NCBI GenBank assembly: GCA_018240685.1
Contig: JAFEFG010000001.1
Location: forward strand, 23,640-87,639
Direction of reading: 5' to 3'
DNA from: Pseudomonadota bacterium
GTDB lineage: Bacteria; Pseudomonadota; Alphaproteobacteria; Reyranellales; Reyranellaceae
DNA: 64,000 nucleotides
Positions 54,660-63,948 of the stretch are shown here, one piece after another. Numbering within the stretch: the first letter of the stretch is position 1; the number at the start of each line of letters is the position of its first letter. The position numbers were made by a program, and so were the translations under genes. The notes beneath the pieces were generated by a model, which was not told where the DNA came from, did not search any database, and was given only the letters and a program-made list of their open reading frames with translations.

Positions 54660-56495
54660 ATGAATGCTGTCGTTCGTCCAGCCTCGCAGACGTCGAAGGA
54701 GCCTGCTTCCCCTGCCGGAGGTGGACAGGCGCCGCCGCCTCCGCCCAATGGCCCCATTCAGAGGCGGTGGTCGGACCGGGAGTTCCAGAATGTCCTGGGC
54801 CGCGGCGTGGCCGCCGTCCGCAAGAGTCTCTTCACGGTCGCCTTCTTCTCGTTTGCGGTGAACACGTTCGTGCTGGCCGTGCCGATCTATCTCTTCCAGA
54901 TCTCGGACCGTGTCCTGACCAGCCGCAGCATGGACACGCTGATCATGCTGACGATCATCGTGATCGGCGCTCTCGTGATGCATGTCCTGATCGACATCGT
55001 GCGTCGCTTCATGCTGATGCGGACTGCCGTCGAGCTGGAAAGCAAACTGGGTCCGGCGGTGCTGAGTGCGGCCGCGAAATCGTCCCAGCACGGCTCGAGC
55101 CGGGAGTTCCAGGTCCTGAGCGACCTGCAGCAGCTGCGCAACTTCGTCACCGGCCCCGTGCTCCTCACGATGCTCGATGCGCCGGTGGCCCCCGTCTATC
55201 TGTTCGCCGTCTTCCTCGTTCATCCGTACCTCGGTTTCATCGTCTCCGGTACGGGAATGGTTCTTCTCGGAATCGCCGTGTTCAATCAGAGAGCGACGGC
55301 CGATCCGTTCGGGCGCGCTGGCGTGTACATGATGCGCGCCACGCTTCAGGCCGACGCGATGGCCCGCAATGCCGGCGCACTGAACGCGATGGGCATGGTC
55401 CCCGAGGCCGTGCAGATATGGGGTCGGGAGACACGCGAGTCGTTGAAAGCGCAGGTCCAGGCACAGGATCGCAACATCCTGCTGGCCGGCCTGTCCCGGC
55501 TGATCCGCCTGCTGACCCAGATCGCGCTGCTCGGCGTCGGAGCCTGGCTGACACTGCGAGGAGAATTGACGGGTGGCATGATGATCGCGTCCTCGATCGT
55601 GGCCAGCCGCGCCCTCGCACCCGTGGAGGGCACCATCGAGGGCTGGCGCAGTTTCGTGTCGGCCCGCACGTCCTACCTTCGCATCAAGGGCCTGTTGCAG
55701 AGCTCGCCGCTGAATTTCGAGCGGTTGCGTCTGCCCAAGGCGCACGGCCTGCTGACGGTCGAGCGACTGCTCTATGTTCCGCCACCGAACAAGAAGGTCA
55801 TCCTGAACGGCGTGTCGTTCCAGCTCAATCCGGGCGAGTCGCTGGCTATCGTGGGCGCGTCCGGTACCGGGAAATCGACCCTTGCCAAGATGCTGGTGGG
55901 GTCGATCTATCCGACGGCCGGGTCGATCCGGCTGGACATGATGGACCTGCGCAACTGGGATCCGCGGCAATTCGGAGAGAGCGTGGGGTATCTGCCCCAG
56001 GACGTTCAGCTCTTTCCGGCGACGATCAAGGCCAATATCGGCCGGATGCGGGAAGACGCGTCCGACGAAGCGGTCTTCGCGGCGGCGGAACTCGCCGACA
56101 TCCATGAGATGGTGTCGCAATTCCCGCAGGGATACGAAACGCCCATCACCATGGACGGCACTCCCTTGTCGGGCGGCCAGAAGCAGCGCGTCGGCCTCGC
56201 GCGCGCCTTCTTCGGCGATCCGCGCCTCGTCGTCCTCGATGAGCCCAATTCCAATCTCGACGTGGCAGGCGAACTGGCGCTGGGCCGTGCGCTTCTGCGC
56301 GCGAAGAAGAAGGGGATCACCGTGGTCGCGATCACGCAGCGGCCGGCACTGCTGCGCAGCGTCGACAAGATCATGGTCCTGAACAACGGCACCGTGCAGG
56401 CAATGGGCCTGCGCGACGACATTCTTCCCCTGATTTCCGGACGTGCGGGAAAGCCGCAGCAGGGGGCCGGAATCCTCGACTCGCTTGAAGGCTGA
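54660..56495 (+). CDS. Type I secretion system permease/ATPase (PrtD-like)
   Basis: A 611-residue ABC exporter with an N-terminal proline-rich tail, a transmembrane domain and a nucleotide-binding domain. Walker A is GASGTGKST, the signature is LSGGQKQRVGLARAFFGDPR and Walker B is LVVLDEPNSNLD. There is no peptidase (C39) or CLD domain, as in PrtD exporters. It pairs with the HlyD-like protein; TolC is not encoded here. The likely cargo is one or both of the preceding repeat proteins. Confidence 0.9.
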   Translation: MNAVVRPASQTSKEPASPAGGGQAPPPPPNGPIQRRWSDREFQNVLGRGVAAVRKSLFTVAFFSFAVNTFVLAVPIYLFQISDRVLTSRSMDTLIMLTIIVIGALVMHVLIDIVRRFMLMRTAVELESKLGPAVLSAAAKSSQHGSSREFQVLSDLQQLRNFVTGPVLLTMLDAPVAPVYLFAVFLVHPYLGFIVSGTGMVLLGIAVFNQRATADPFGRAGVYMMRATLQADAMARNAGALNAMGMVPEAVQIWGRETRESLKAQVQAQDRNILLAGLSRLIRLLTQIALLGVGAWLTLRGELTGGMMIASSIVASRALAPVEGTIEGWRSFVSARTSYLRIKGLLQSSPLNFERLRLPKAHGLLTVERLLYVPPPNKKVILNGVSFQLNPGESLAIVGASGTGKSTLAKMLVGSIYPTAGSIRLDMMDLRNWDPRQFGESVGYLPQDVQLFPATIKANIGRMREDASDEAVFAAAELADIHEMVSQFPQGYETPITMDGTPLSGGQKQRVGLARAFFGDPRLVVLDEPNSNLDVAGELALGRALLRAKKKGITVVAITQRPALLRSVDKIMVLNNGTVQAMGLRDDILPLISGRAGKPQQGAGILDSLEG

Positions 56496-56511
56496 AGGGA
56501 GTACGCCGGAT

Positions 56512-57864
56512 ATGAGCGCACCCAGTTCGATGGAAGACGAGTGGTACGAGCACGTGCTGCGGTCGGGGCGACGGGCGGCACTGTTCGGTTATGGGCTGAT
56601 CGGGACCTTCGTGTTGGGCTTCGGGTCGTGGGCGGGGATGGCGCTAATCGCCGGGGCGATCGTCACCTCCGGCCTTTTCGTGGCGACAGGCGAGAACAAG
56701 ATCATCCAGCACCTCGATGGCGGCGTGATCAAGGAGATCCGGGTCCACGAGGGTGACAAGGTCGAGGCCGGGCAGGTCCTGATGGTCCTTGATGATACCC
56801 AGCCCAAGGCCGAACTCCGGCGTCTGTATCTTCGCGAAGCCCGGGACGAGGCGATGCGGGTACGTCTGCAGGCCGAGGCGGAACGCATGAGAAAGCTGGC
56901 CTGGCCGGCATCCTTCGCCAGGTACGAGGGCGACGCCGAGGTGCAGTCCATCCTCGACGCGCAGATGAGCACCTTCATCGCCCGCCGTAGCAATCTCGAG
57001 ACCGACATCGCGACGCTCCAGGAGAGCATCAAGGCTCTGGTCGAGCGCGTCGATGCCGGCCGCACGCAGATCACCAACGTCGAACGTCAAGCCGCGCTCT
57101 ACAACGAGGAGATCGGAACCAAGGCGCAGCTTGTGAGCAGCGGACTCAGCCGGAAATCGGAGTTGTTCGCGCTCCAGCGCGGCCAGGCGGCTTCGAACGG
57201 CGAGATCGGGCGCCTCCTGGGCGAGGTCGGCGACGCGCGCGACCGGATCGCCCGCGCCAAGGAGCAGATCAACGGCGTCTACCACCAGTCGGTGAAGACG
57301 GCCATGGAGCAGCTTCAGGATGTCCTCGCCGATTTGCAGGATGTGCGCGAGCGCATGCGCGCGGCGCAAGCGACATTGACGCGGGTCCGGATCACCGCTC
57401 CGGTGCGCGGCGTGGTGGTCAAAATGCGCTACCACACGCCGGGAGGCGTGGTCGAAGCGGGGCGCAGCATCATGGAGATCCTGCCCATCGACGACAGCCT
57501 GCTGATCGAGGTACGCGTCCGCCCCCAGGACATCGACCATGTAAAGGTCGGACAGGACGCGACCATCCGTCTGACGGGGATGAATGCGCGATCAACCCCG
57601 ACGCTTCTGGGATCGGTCGTCTACGTTTCGGCCGATGCCGTGGCCGACAGAGCCGGCTTCAACGCAAGCCTGGACGGCAGCAGCAGGGATGTCTACGTCG
57701 CGCGCGTGAAGATCGAGCAACATGAGATGGCAAGGATTCCGGGTTTCCGGCCGATTGCCGGCATGCCGGTCGAGGTCTTCATCCGTACCGGCGAGCGCAC
57801 GTTCTTCGAATATCTCACCAAGCCGGTGATCGACAGCTTCACGCGCGCTTTTCGCGAAATCTGA
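56512..57864 (+). CDS. HlyD family type I secretion periplasmic adaptor
   Basis: A 450-residue adaptor with one N-terminal membrane segment (ALFGYGLIGTFVLGFGSWAG). A lipoyl-like half begins TGENKIIQHLDGGVIKEIRV, and a long helical coiled-coil follows, with the lipoyl/beta-barrel closing RVRITAPVRGVVVKMRYHTP and ending with a C-terminal PVEVFIRTGERTFFEYLTKP. It bridges the exporter to an outer-membrane channel. I use the ATG at 56512. It follows the exporter by 16 bases. Confidence 0.9.
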   Translation: MSAPSSMEDEWYEHVLRSGRRAALFGYGLIGTFVLGFGSWAGMALIAGAIVTSGLFVATGENKIIQHLDGGVIKEIRVHEGDKVEAGQVLMVLDDTQPKAELRRLYLREARDEAMRVRLQAEAERMRKLAWPASFARYEGDAEVQSILDAQMSTFIARRSNLETDIATLQESIKALVERVDAGRTQITNVERQAALYNEEIGTKAQLVSSGLSRKSELFALQRGQAASNGEIGRLLGEVGDARDRIARAKEQINGVYHQSVKTAMEQLQDVLADLQDVRERMRAAQATLTRVRITAPVRGVVVKMRYHTPGGVVEAGRSIMEILPIDDSLLIEVRVRPQDIDHVKVGQDATIRLTGMNARSTPTLLGSVVYVSADAVADRAGFNASLDGSSRDVYVARVKIEQHEMARIPGFRPIAGMPVEVFIRTGERTFFEYLTKPVIDSFTRAFREI

Positions 57865-58021
57865 ATGTGGAGGACGTACAGCCCCGCGAAGGCCAGTGAT
57901 GCTTCGGTGAGGCGCATCGGCCGCGCGTTGCGCGGACGCTGCGCTCGCAGGCGTGCCGCATCCCGATGTCCCTGCGGTAGCGCGGATCGTCAAGGGCTGT
58001 ACGCACTGCGCTCGATCCGCT

Positions 58022-58038
58022 GCCGGTTCGCTACCGGC
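58022..58038. terminator. Hairpin at the stop codon of the secreted hypothetical gene
   Basis: GCCGGT (58022-58027) pairs with ACCGGC (58033-58038) around TCGCT, spanning the stop at 58031. It is placed between convergent genes, so it may end transcription. The tail is not T-rich. Confidence 0.4.
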
Positions 58039-58756
58039 GAGTGAATTTCGCCGTTCCGGAGCCCACGCCACCGGTTTTGCGGATGAACAAGGTACCACCC
58101 TTCATCACCACGTCGAACGAGACGGTTTTGCCGCCATCGGTCAGCGTGTTGTCATCGATGCGGCCAATGAACCGCATGCTGCCGGCCTTGATGGGCGTCC
58201 CGAGGCCGAATTCACCGTTGACGTAGATGACCGTGGCCATGCCGTTGAGCTGAATGCTCTCGACGATCAGGGCTCCGCACATGCCGTAGTCCCATTGTCC
58301 GATCCAGGTTCCGGAGAACGCCGCCATGCTCGCCGGCACCCGCTCGGACGGTGGATATATGTTGTAGGCCATCGGGACGTCGCAGATCGTCTTCACGTTC
58401 TGAAGCCGGATCGGCGGGGACACCGCAAAGCGCAGTATGTCGCCACCAGTGCCGATGAGGTAGAGCCCCGCCGTGTCGGCACCGACCTTGTCGCAGCGAT
58501 TCTGTCCGCCCTTTTCCATGGTGAGGCAGACCTGTCCCTTCGCGATCGTGTACTTCCCACGGTAGTAGCGATTGTTGGCGGCGACATAGTTGTAGCTGCC
58601 ATCGGTCTCGTAGGTCGCGATGCTGCGGTCGGCGAATGTTGCCGACTTGCCGACGAGCAGCGAACTGATGCGGGCGTCGTCGACGATCTGTTCAGCTTTC
58701 GCCGACCCCAGGAAGCCAAAAAGAAGGAAGAGAAGAGCGAGATGGGCTGCGCGCAT
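58031..58756 (-). CDS. Secreted hypothetical protein
   Basis: A 241-residue protein with a signal peptide (MRAAHLALLFLLFGFLGSAK, cleavage after AKA). Motifs seen are YNYVAANNRYYRGKYTIAKG, GQVCLTMEKGGQNRCDK and GTWIGQWDYGMCGALIVESI. Four cysteines could form two disulfides. I do not recognise a family. The start is the ATG at 58756. It lies 65 bases downstream of the urea-transporter/M23 gene, so it probably shares its operon. Confidence 0.75.
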   Translation of the reverse strand: MRAAHLALLFLLFGFLGSAKAEQIVDDARISSLLVGKSATFADRSIATYETDGSYNYVAANNRYYRGKYTIAKGQVCLTMEKGGQNRCDKVGADTAGLYLIGTGGDILRFAVSPPIRLQNVKTICDVPMAYNIYPPSERVPASMAAFSGTWIGQWDYGMCGALIVESIQLNGMATVIYVNGEFGLGTPIKAGSMRFIGRIDDNTLTDGGKTVSFDVVMKGGTLFIRKTGGVGSGTAKFTRR

Positions 58757-58821
58757 GGGAGTACCTCTTTTCGCCAGGGACATCTGTTGCGCCACTGGCG
58801 CACGGGATGCTTTGCGCTGGA

Positions 58822-61134
58822 TCAACTGAGATCCGGGTTTGCGATGCCCGGAAGGCTCGGCGAGAACGAAACCAACGTGTAGCGCAAGGAGCCGATTTCA
58901 AAATCGGCTTCGACCTCGACGGGGCCTCTCACCATATCGAAAGTGCACTTGATGGATTTCGGCATTCCGCGCCGGCGGGGGCTTACGACAGTTTCGACCC
59001 TCAATTGCTCGCCCGGGGCGCGAGGTGCGCCGATGCAGATCGTCCGCGAATAGGTCAGAGGCCGCCTGAGGTACGGCGCCAGCGCCAGCCACAGGCAGTT
59101 CGACGGCATTGCCGGTACGACGTCGTCCCACGACAGGCCCGTCTCCACGGCATAGGGAAGCGACGGGACTGCATGGGACAGCAAATCGAGGAAGGGGGAG
59201 CGGCCGCGTTTTTCGATGATCCGCCAGGCGTCGGGCGCCATCGCAAGCAGGAGGCGGCCATGCCAGTTCGTCAGGCGATGACGTCCCTGCTCATCGATCC
59301 GGTGGTGCACCTCGAAGGCGGTGCCATGCTTGCGAAACCGGCGCGGAATGATGCCGTGGTGCTCGGCCGACCATACCGCCACGCCCGGGGCCGTGCTGGT
59401 GAGCATCGTGTAGGCGGTCGGATTGACTTCGGCTGCCCGAACGAATGTTCCGGCCGCGGGAACGGACGCGGCGTGCCAGTCAGTCAGCACGTCCTCGCTC
59501 GACCCGGCACGGTAGTTTGCAAGCCTGAAAGACAGAGTTGGGGCGCCGGGGTCGGCGTCCTCCTGGACCTGGAAGTGCAGGTGAGGCACGGGCGATCGTC
59601 CGGAATTGCCGACAATTCCAAGATAGGTGCCGATCTCCACCCGCATGCCGGGCCGTACCGCAACGCTGCCGCGGCGGAAATGGGCAAGCGTGAGCCAGCC
59701 TCCTTGGTCAAGCCGGATGCATACGTAGTTGCCCCAGGGCTCGGCATAGTTGGCAAGTCCGACGGGGTTGTCGACAACGCCGTCACGCACGCGTTCGACG
59801 AACCCCGCGGCCGGGGCGGTCACCGTCGATCCCCACAGAGAATTGCTCAGAGCGGTTTCCGGTGAACCGCCGGCCTCCGGGCCGCTCGCCTGCGCCTGTG
59901 ACGGAGGGCGTACCAGATCGAGCGCATGGCGGTGCCTTCCAGCGTGGCTGAAGGGGCCATTGAAGCCTTGGGCGATCATCGCGGTACCGCCGACCGGCAT
60001 CGTCAGCAGTGGCTCCTTCTTGCCGAAGCGGGCCCCCCAGACGGCGTCCCGCCACCATGCCGTTTCCGGAGGGACTCTGGGCCAAAGGTTGCGCCACAGC
60101 TCTGGGCGGTCCTTGGCGAAGGCAAGGGTCGCCAGGCCGCACCAGATCGTCAGGATGGCCGCCACTGGAAGATAGGCGAATTGGGGGAAAAGATTCTGGA
60201 GGGCGACCTCGAAAAGCGACGCTCCGGCGCCGGCCATCGCTGCGAGGAGGAAGCTGGAATAGGCAGGTACGATCAGGAACGCGCCGATTGCCATCCCGGC
60301 CATGAAGTAGTTGTAGGATGACGGCAGCCAATAGTAGACGACGCCGAGCTCCGTCACGTGGACCGCGAGAAGGGCGCCGCTTGCCCAAGCCACGGCGCCT
60401 GCGATCAGCGCCGTTCGCGACCACAGGAATATGGCAGTGAGGATGATCGCGCCGGCGGCGATACCGGGCGAGAATGCCAAGGTACCCGCCGAGCGCACGA
60501 AGGCCAGACCCCAGGCCAGCGGAGTGTCCAGGGGCTGCCGCCACCAGGTCCACTGGTCGGCTGCCATGCGGGTGGCAACCGGGAACATGGCGAACAACGT
60601 GGCGGTGGTGAAGGAAAAGCCGGTGAGCAAGGCCGGGACTCGCACGTTCCGCAGCATGCGCACGACGGCAGCCGTTAGGACGAAGGAAAACGTTGCCGCC
60701 GCCATCGCCATGCCGATGCGGATGTGCAGGCTGTATGCCGTCGGTGCCGTTACCCAGCCCGCTGCTGCCGCCGCGAGCAATGCATTGGCTCTCAGGCCGC
60801 CGCCGACCAGATTTTCTTCCTTGATGCGCAGCGCTTGCATGTAGAGCAGCGCCAGCCCGAGCCCGAGCAGGGCAAAGCCCGCCCGGCCTGTCCACGCCAG
60901 GGCACCCCACAGGATGACGCCTATCCATGGATGGGGGATGAAGAAGATGTTGCCAAGCGCCGGCCCAAGACTGTCCGCGATGCGATTCAGGTGGACGCGG
61001 ATGGCCGCCAGTTCCCCTGTCGGCGCCGGTACGACCGGCGGCGCGACAAAGGAGGCTTCCGCGCGCGACTGGGCGGCAGTTGGGTCCGGCGTGACGCCGT
61101 CCTCTTCGTCGGGTGTCGGGGGAGCCACCGTCAT
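58822..61134 (-). CDS. Urea-transporter-like membrane protein fused to M23 peptidase-like domain
   Basis: A 770-residue fusion. Residues 45-340 carry about ten hydrophobic helices resembling the urea transporter family: GNIFFIPHPWIGVILWGALA early and NVRVPALLTGFSFTTATLFA mid-domain. From about residue 375 comes an extracytoplasmic domain like M23 lysostaphin-type peptidases, with GRHRHALDLVRP, WGNYVCIRLDQGGWLTLAHF and VPHLHFQV (H518-x-H520). The first metal motif reads H401-R-H403-A-L-D406, so the usual H-x3-D spacing is off and activity is uncertain. The final 180 residues resemble nothing I know. The start overlaps the decarboxylase stop by 4 bases. Confidence 0.8.
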   Translation of the reverse strand: MTVAPPTPDEEDGVTPDPTAAQSRAEASFVAPPVVPAPTGELAAIRVHLNRIADSLGPALGNIFFIPHPWIGVILWGALAWTGRAGFALLGLGLALLYMQALRIKEENLVGGGLRANALLAAAAAGWVTAPTAYSLHIRIGMAMAAATFSFVLTAAVVRMLRNVRVPALLTGFSFTTATLFAMFPVATRMAADQWTWWRQPLDTPLAWGLAFVRSAGTLAFSPGIAAGAIILTAIFLWSRTALIAGAVAWASGALLAVHVTELGVVYYWLPSSYNYFMAGMAIGAFLIVPAYSSFLLAAMAGAGASLFEVALQNLFPQFAYLPVAAILTIWCGLATLAFAKDRPELWRNLWPRVPPETAWWRDAVWGARFGKKEPLLTMPVGGTAMIAQGFNGPFSHAGRHRHALDLVRPPSQAQASGPEAGGSPETALSNSLWGSTVTAPAAGFVERVRDGVVDNPVGLANYAEPWGNYVCIRLDQGGWLTLAHFRRGSVAVRPGMRVEIGTYLGIVGNSGRSPVPHLHFQVQEDADPGAPTLSFRLANYRAGSSEDVLTDWHAASVPAAGTFVRAAEVNPTAYTMLTSTAPGVAVWSAEHHGIIPRRFRKHGTAFEVHHRIDEQGRHRLTNWHGRLLLAMAPDAWRIIEKRGRSPFLDLLSHAVPSLPYAVETGLSWDDVVPAMPSNCLWLALAPYLRRPLTYSRTICIGAPRAPGEQLRVETVVSPRRRGMPKSIKCTFDMVRGPVEVEADFEIGSLRYTLVSFSPSLPGIANPDLS

Positions 61135-62564
61135 CGAGTGCCGGCGAGCGCCGCAGGAATCCGCTCGGGCCCCTGGACGTCGTCGAGAGTTTCACGAGCC
61201 CGGATCACTTCCGGCTTGCCGTCGAGGCCGACGAGAACGACCGCCGGCCGATAGGCGATGAACTGCATCGACTGGTCGAAATTGTAGGCGCCCACCGGAT
61301 GCAGCGAAATCACATCGCCCGTCGTAAGCGGCGGCAGGTCGACATTCTCGCGGATCACGTCGATGTTCATGCACAGCGGCCCATAGAGCCTTGACGGCGT
61401 GATGGGGGCATTGATCAGTCGGGCGGGGCGGACGTCGAACTGGTACCAGGCGGCGGTGTAGAGCACGTTGATCCCGGCATCCAGCACGTAGCCGACCTTC
61501 GAGTCTTCGCCAAGAATCAGCCGTTCCTTGTAGTCGCGTGCCGACAGGTCGGCCTCGGAAACGACGGAGCGCCCGATGCCCTTGACCGCGACGACGGTGG
61601 TCAGGAGGTAGCCCGCTTCGTCGACCAGGCATCTGCCGCTTTCCAGCCTCAGCAGCGGCCGCTTCCTCGCCGGCAGGTCGTTCAGCACGTCGGTGATGGC
61701 GTCGGCATAGTCCTCTACCGGCCGGACCGCGGTTTCGGCGGGCCCCGCCATTCCGTGCAGGAGGCTGTGGGAGGGAAACCCGCCGCCCAGATTGAGGCAT
61801 TCGACCAGATGGCCGTATCGGGAGTGCAGCTGCTCGCGTAGCGCCACCAGTTTCCGGGCTGTGATCCCATATGCTTCCGGCGCGAGGATATAGGTGCCGA
61901 TATGGCAATGCAGCGTGTGGAGCTTGAGCTTGGGATTGCCAATGATGCGGGCCGCGGCGCGTTCGGCCTCACCGTTGGCGAGGGCGAATCCGAACTTGGA
62001 CCACACGGGGCGAATGCCGGCGTCAAGCCAGACCCGCAATCCGACCTCGAGCGGCTGCCGCGCGTGGGCGACGATCTCTTCGATGTGGCTGAGCTCGTCC
62101 CAGTTGTCGATCTGGATCAGCGCACCTTCGTCGACGGCCCGCTGGAGGGCGGCGCGAGGCTTGTAGGGGCCGTTGAAGACGATGTCTTTGCCGGGGATGC
62201 CGAGCCGCCGAACCTTTTCGTACTCGAAGTCGGAAACCACCTCGGCAATCCACCCTTCCGAACGGAAGACCTGGATGATCGCGTTCAGGTAGTTGGTCTT
62301 GACCGACCAGGCGAAGCTTGTCTTGGCATATCGGGTCTTGAAGGCCTTCCGCATGCGGTGTGCCTTCGCCCGCAGATCGCGCTCCGAGAAGACGAACAGT
62401 GGCGAACCGAACTGCTGCAGGAGCTGCGAGATCGGCACGTCGTCGATCGACGTCAGGGCCGCGGGGTGAGTGCCCCGGGCGTAGAAGTTCCGGTCGGCCG
62501 CAGCCTTCAACGTACCCTGTCCGAGCTCGCCGCTGATCAGCGGCGGCAGATAGCTGTCGGCCAT
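61131..62564 (-). CDS. Fold-type III PLP-dependent decarboxylase (diaminopimelate/ornithine decarboxylase-like)
   Basis: A 477-residue alanine-racemase-fold decarboxylase. The PLP lysine is K89 in TSFAWSVKTNYLNAI; the HCHIGTYI block is at 219-226 and the glycine loop LNLGGGFP at 258-264. ESGRCLVDEAGYL gives E308, and GPLCMNIDVI (C398) corresponds to the substrate-specificity C-E-S-x-D region. It probably decarboxylates a basic amino acid or an amino-acid-derived peptide end. The ATG at 62564 overlaps the ATP-grasp stop (TAATG). The substrate is unproven. Confidence 0.88.
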   Translation of the reverse strand: MADSYLPPLISGELGQGTLKAAADRNFYARGTHPAALTSIDDVPISQLLQQFGSPLFVFSERDLRAKAHRMRKAFKTRYAKTSFAWSVKTNYLNAIIQVFRSEGWIAEVVSDFEYEKVRRLGIPGKDIVFNGPYKPRAALQRAVDEGALIQIDNWDELSHIEEIVAHARQPLEVGLRVWLDAGIRPVWSKFGFALANGEAERAAARIIGNPKLKLHTLHCHIGTYILAPEAYGITARKLVALREQLHSRYGHLVECLNLGGGFPSHSLLHGMAGPAETAVRPVEDYADAITDVLNDLPARKRPLLRLESGRCLVDEAGYLLTTVVAVKGIGRSVVSEADLSARDYKERLILGEDSKVGYVLDAGINVLYTAAWYQFDVRPARLINAPITPSRLYGPLCMNIDVIRENVDLPPLTTGDVISLHPVGAYNFDQSMQFIAYRPAVVLVGLDGKPEVIRARETLDDVQGPERIPAALAGTR

Positions 62565-63658
62565 TATCCTCTCTCCACGATCGAAGCTGCCGGACCGGGC
62601 CGGTGACCGGTCGAGGCCATCTGAGCCAGATCGGCGATATCGCCGACCACGTCGACGCAATGACGGACAAACATCTGGCCGGCACTGCAGCTCTTCAATG
62701 GCGTCGGCTTCATGCCCTGCAGGCGCTCCAGCAGCCGGGCCGGCAGGTTACAGCCGATCTGCGACGGGAAATCGACCCAGGCGGGAAAACGCGGGTTCAT
62801 TTCGAAGAGCTGGTGCGGCCGACCCGGCGCCTTGATGAATTCCAGCTCGAACGGGCCGTACCAGCGCAAGGCGCGGATGACCTTGCGCGCGAGTTCGTCG
62901 AGTGTCGGATCCTCCACGACGATGCCGGCGAAGCCCTTTCCGGACTTCGTGCGCTGCATCTTCCGGATGCTGCAGGAGCCTTCGATGGCTCCCTTTCCGT
63001 CGCCAAGGCCGACGATGTCGTATTCCTCTCCGACGGTGATTTCCTGGGCGATGACGGGGCCGCCCCAGGTGCCGATCAGCTCGTTGAACGCGCTGTGAAG
63101 TTCATACAGGGAATGAACGAGATGGGCCTCGTAGAAACGCCCCTTGATATAGGCGGGGTATCCGATTCGCTCCACGAACCTCGCCAGTTCGTTGGGGTCG
63201 TTGGAGGCGATTGTCGCCGGCACCGGAACCTTGAGCCGCTGGCATAGCCCGAACAGGTTTTCCTTGCCCCGCTGTGCGAAAGACTGCTCGGACGGAAGCA
63301 TGCAGGCGATGCCGCGTTTGTCGAGCTCGGGCCGCAGCTTGATATAGTTGGGTAGTTCGGAATCCAGGCAGGGAATGACCACGTTGAACGGGTCATCCTT
63401 GCGGATGGCGTCGATCCGTTCGAGCAGCTCCCGATGGCCCACACGCGGATAGGGGACCAGATAGGCGGCATCGATGCGGTCGATCCCGGCGGTGTATTGC
63501 CCGCTTTCCATCGGATCGTAGGAGAGCCCGACGATCCGAATATCGGGAAATCGTCGCCGCAGGCCGGCGACCACAGCGGGTCCCGGTTGCGGATTCTCGC
63601 CGCGATGCAAGCCGCTCACCGCGACGATCGGGCGAGAGGCTTTCGGAGGGGTGCTCAT
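62564..63658 (-). CDS. ATP-grasp domain ligase-like protein
   Basis: A 364-residue ATP-grasp enzyme resembling the carbamoyl-phosphate-synthase/biotin-carboxylase fold. Evidence is FNVVIPCLDSELPNYIKLRP, FAQRGKENLFGLCQRLKVPV, YPAYIKGRFYEAHLVHSLYE and ELEFIKAPGRPHQLFEMNPR with the metal residues in E-x-N-P-R. Such proteins join a carboxyl group to an amine with ATP. It overlaps the PqqD-like gene (ATGA) and the decarboxylase (TAATG). The partner substrate is unknown. Confidence 0.85.
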   Translation of the reverse strand: MSTPPKASRPIVAVSGLHRGENPQPGPAVVAGLRRRFPDIRIVGLSYDPMESGQYTAGIDRIDAAYLVPYPRVGHRELLERIDAIRKDDPFNVVIPCLDSELPNYIKLRPELDKRGIACMLPSEQSFAQRGKENLFGLCQRLKVPVPATIASNDPNELARFVERIGYPAYIKGRFYEAHLVHSLYELHSAFNELIGTWGGPVIAQEITVGEEYDIVGLGDGKGAIEGSCSIRKMQRTKSGKGFAGIVVEDPTLDELARKVIRALRWYGPFELEFIKAPGRPHQLFEMNPRFPAWVDFPSQIGCNLPARLLERLQGMKPTPLKSCSAGQMFVRHCVDVVGDIADLAQMASTGHRPGPAASIVERG

Positions 63659-63948
63659 GCCGGCCCCCGGGAAAGCGATTCGATGGCAGCGAAATCGTTG
63701 CGCAGCAACTCGATATCGCGAACGGCTGCAGCCCTGTCGATATGATACCGCTGTTGAACCTCGTCAGCGAGCTTATCGGGGGCGGTTCCCGCATCCAGAG
63801 AGCGCAGAATGAAGCTCGCTGTCGGACTAATACGATAAAACATCCCTGAAACCGTGTCGAAAACGAACTCATCCCCGTAAAAACGAAGCGAAGCTCTCCG
63901 ATGCCCGGCCCTTGCGACGGTGGACGGGCCCTTGTCTCTCTTTGTCAC
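63655..63948 (-). CDS. PqqD family (RRE-type) peptide-binding protein
   Basis: A 97-residue protein of the PqqD/RRE fold. Its central stretch FVFDTVSGMFYRISPTASFI and ILRSLDAGTAPDKLADEVQQ, then RAAAVRDIELLRNDFAAI, match PqqD-like chaperones that hold precursor peptides for modifying enzymes. I choose the GTG at 63948; an upstream TTG at 63960 is possible. The nearest upstream region is cut by the window edge, so a precursor peptide or further enzymes may lie to the right. It opens the five-gene operon. Confidence 0.8.
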   Translation of the reverse strand: MTKRDKGPSTVARAGHRRASLRFYGDEFVFDTVSGMFYRISPTASFILRSLDAGTAPDKLADEVQQRYHIDRAAAVRDIELLRNDFAAIESLSRGPA

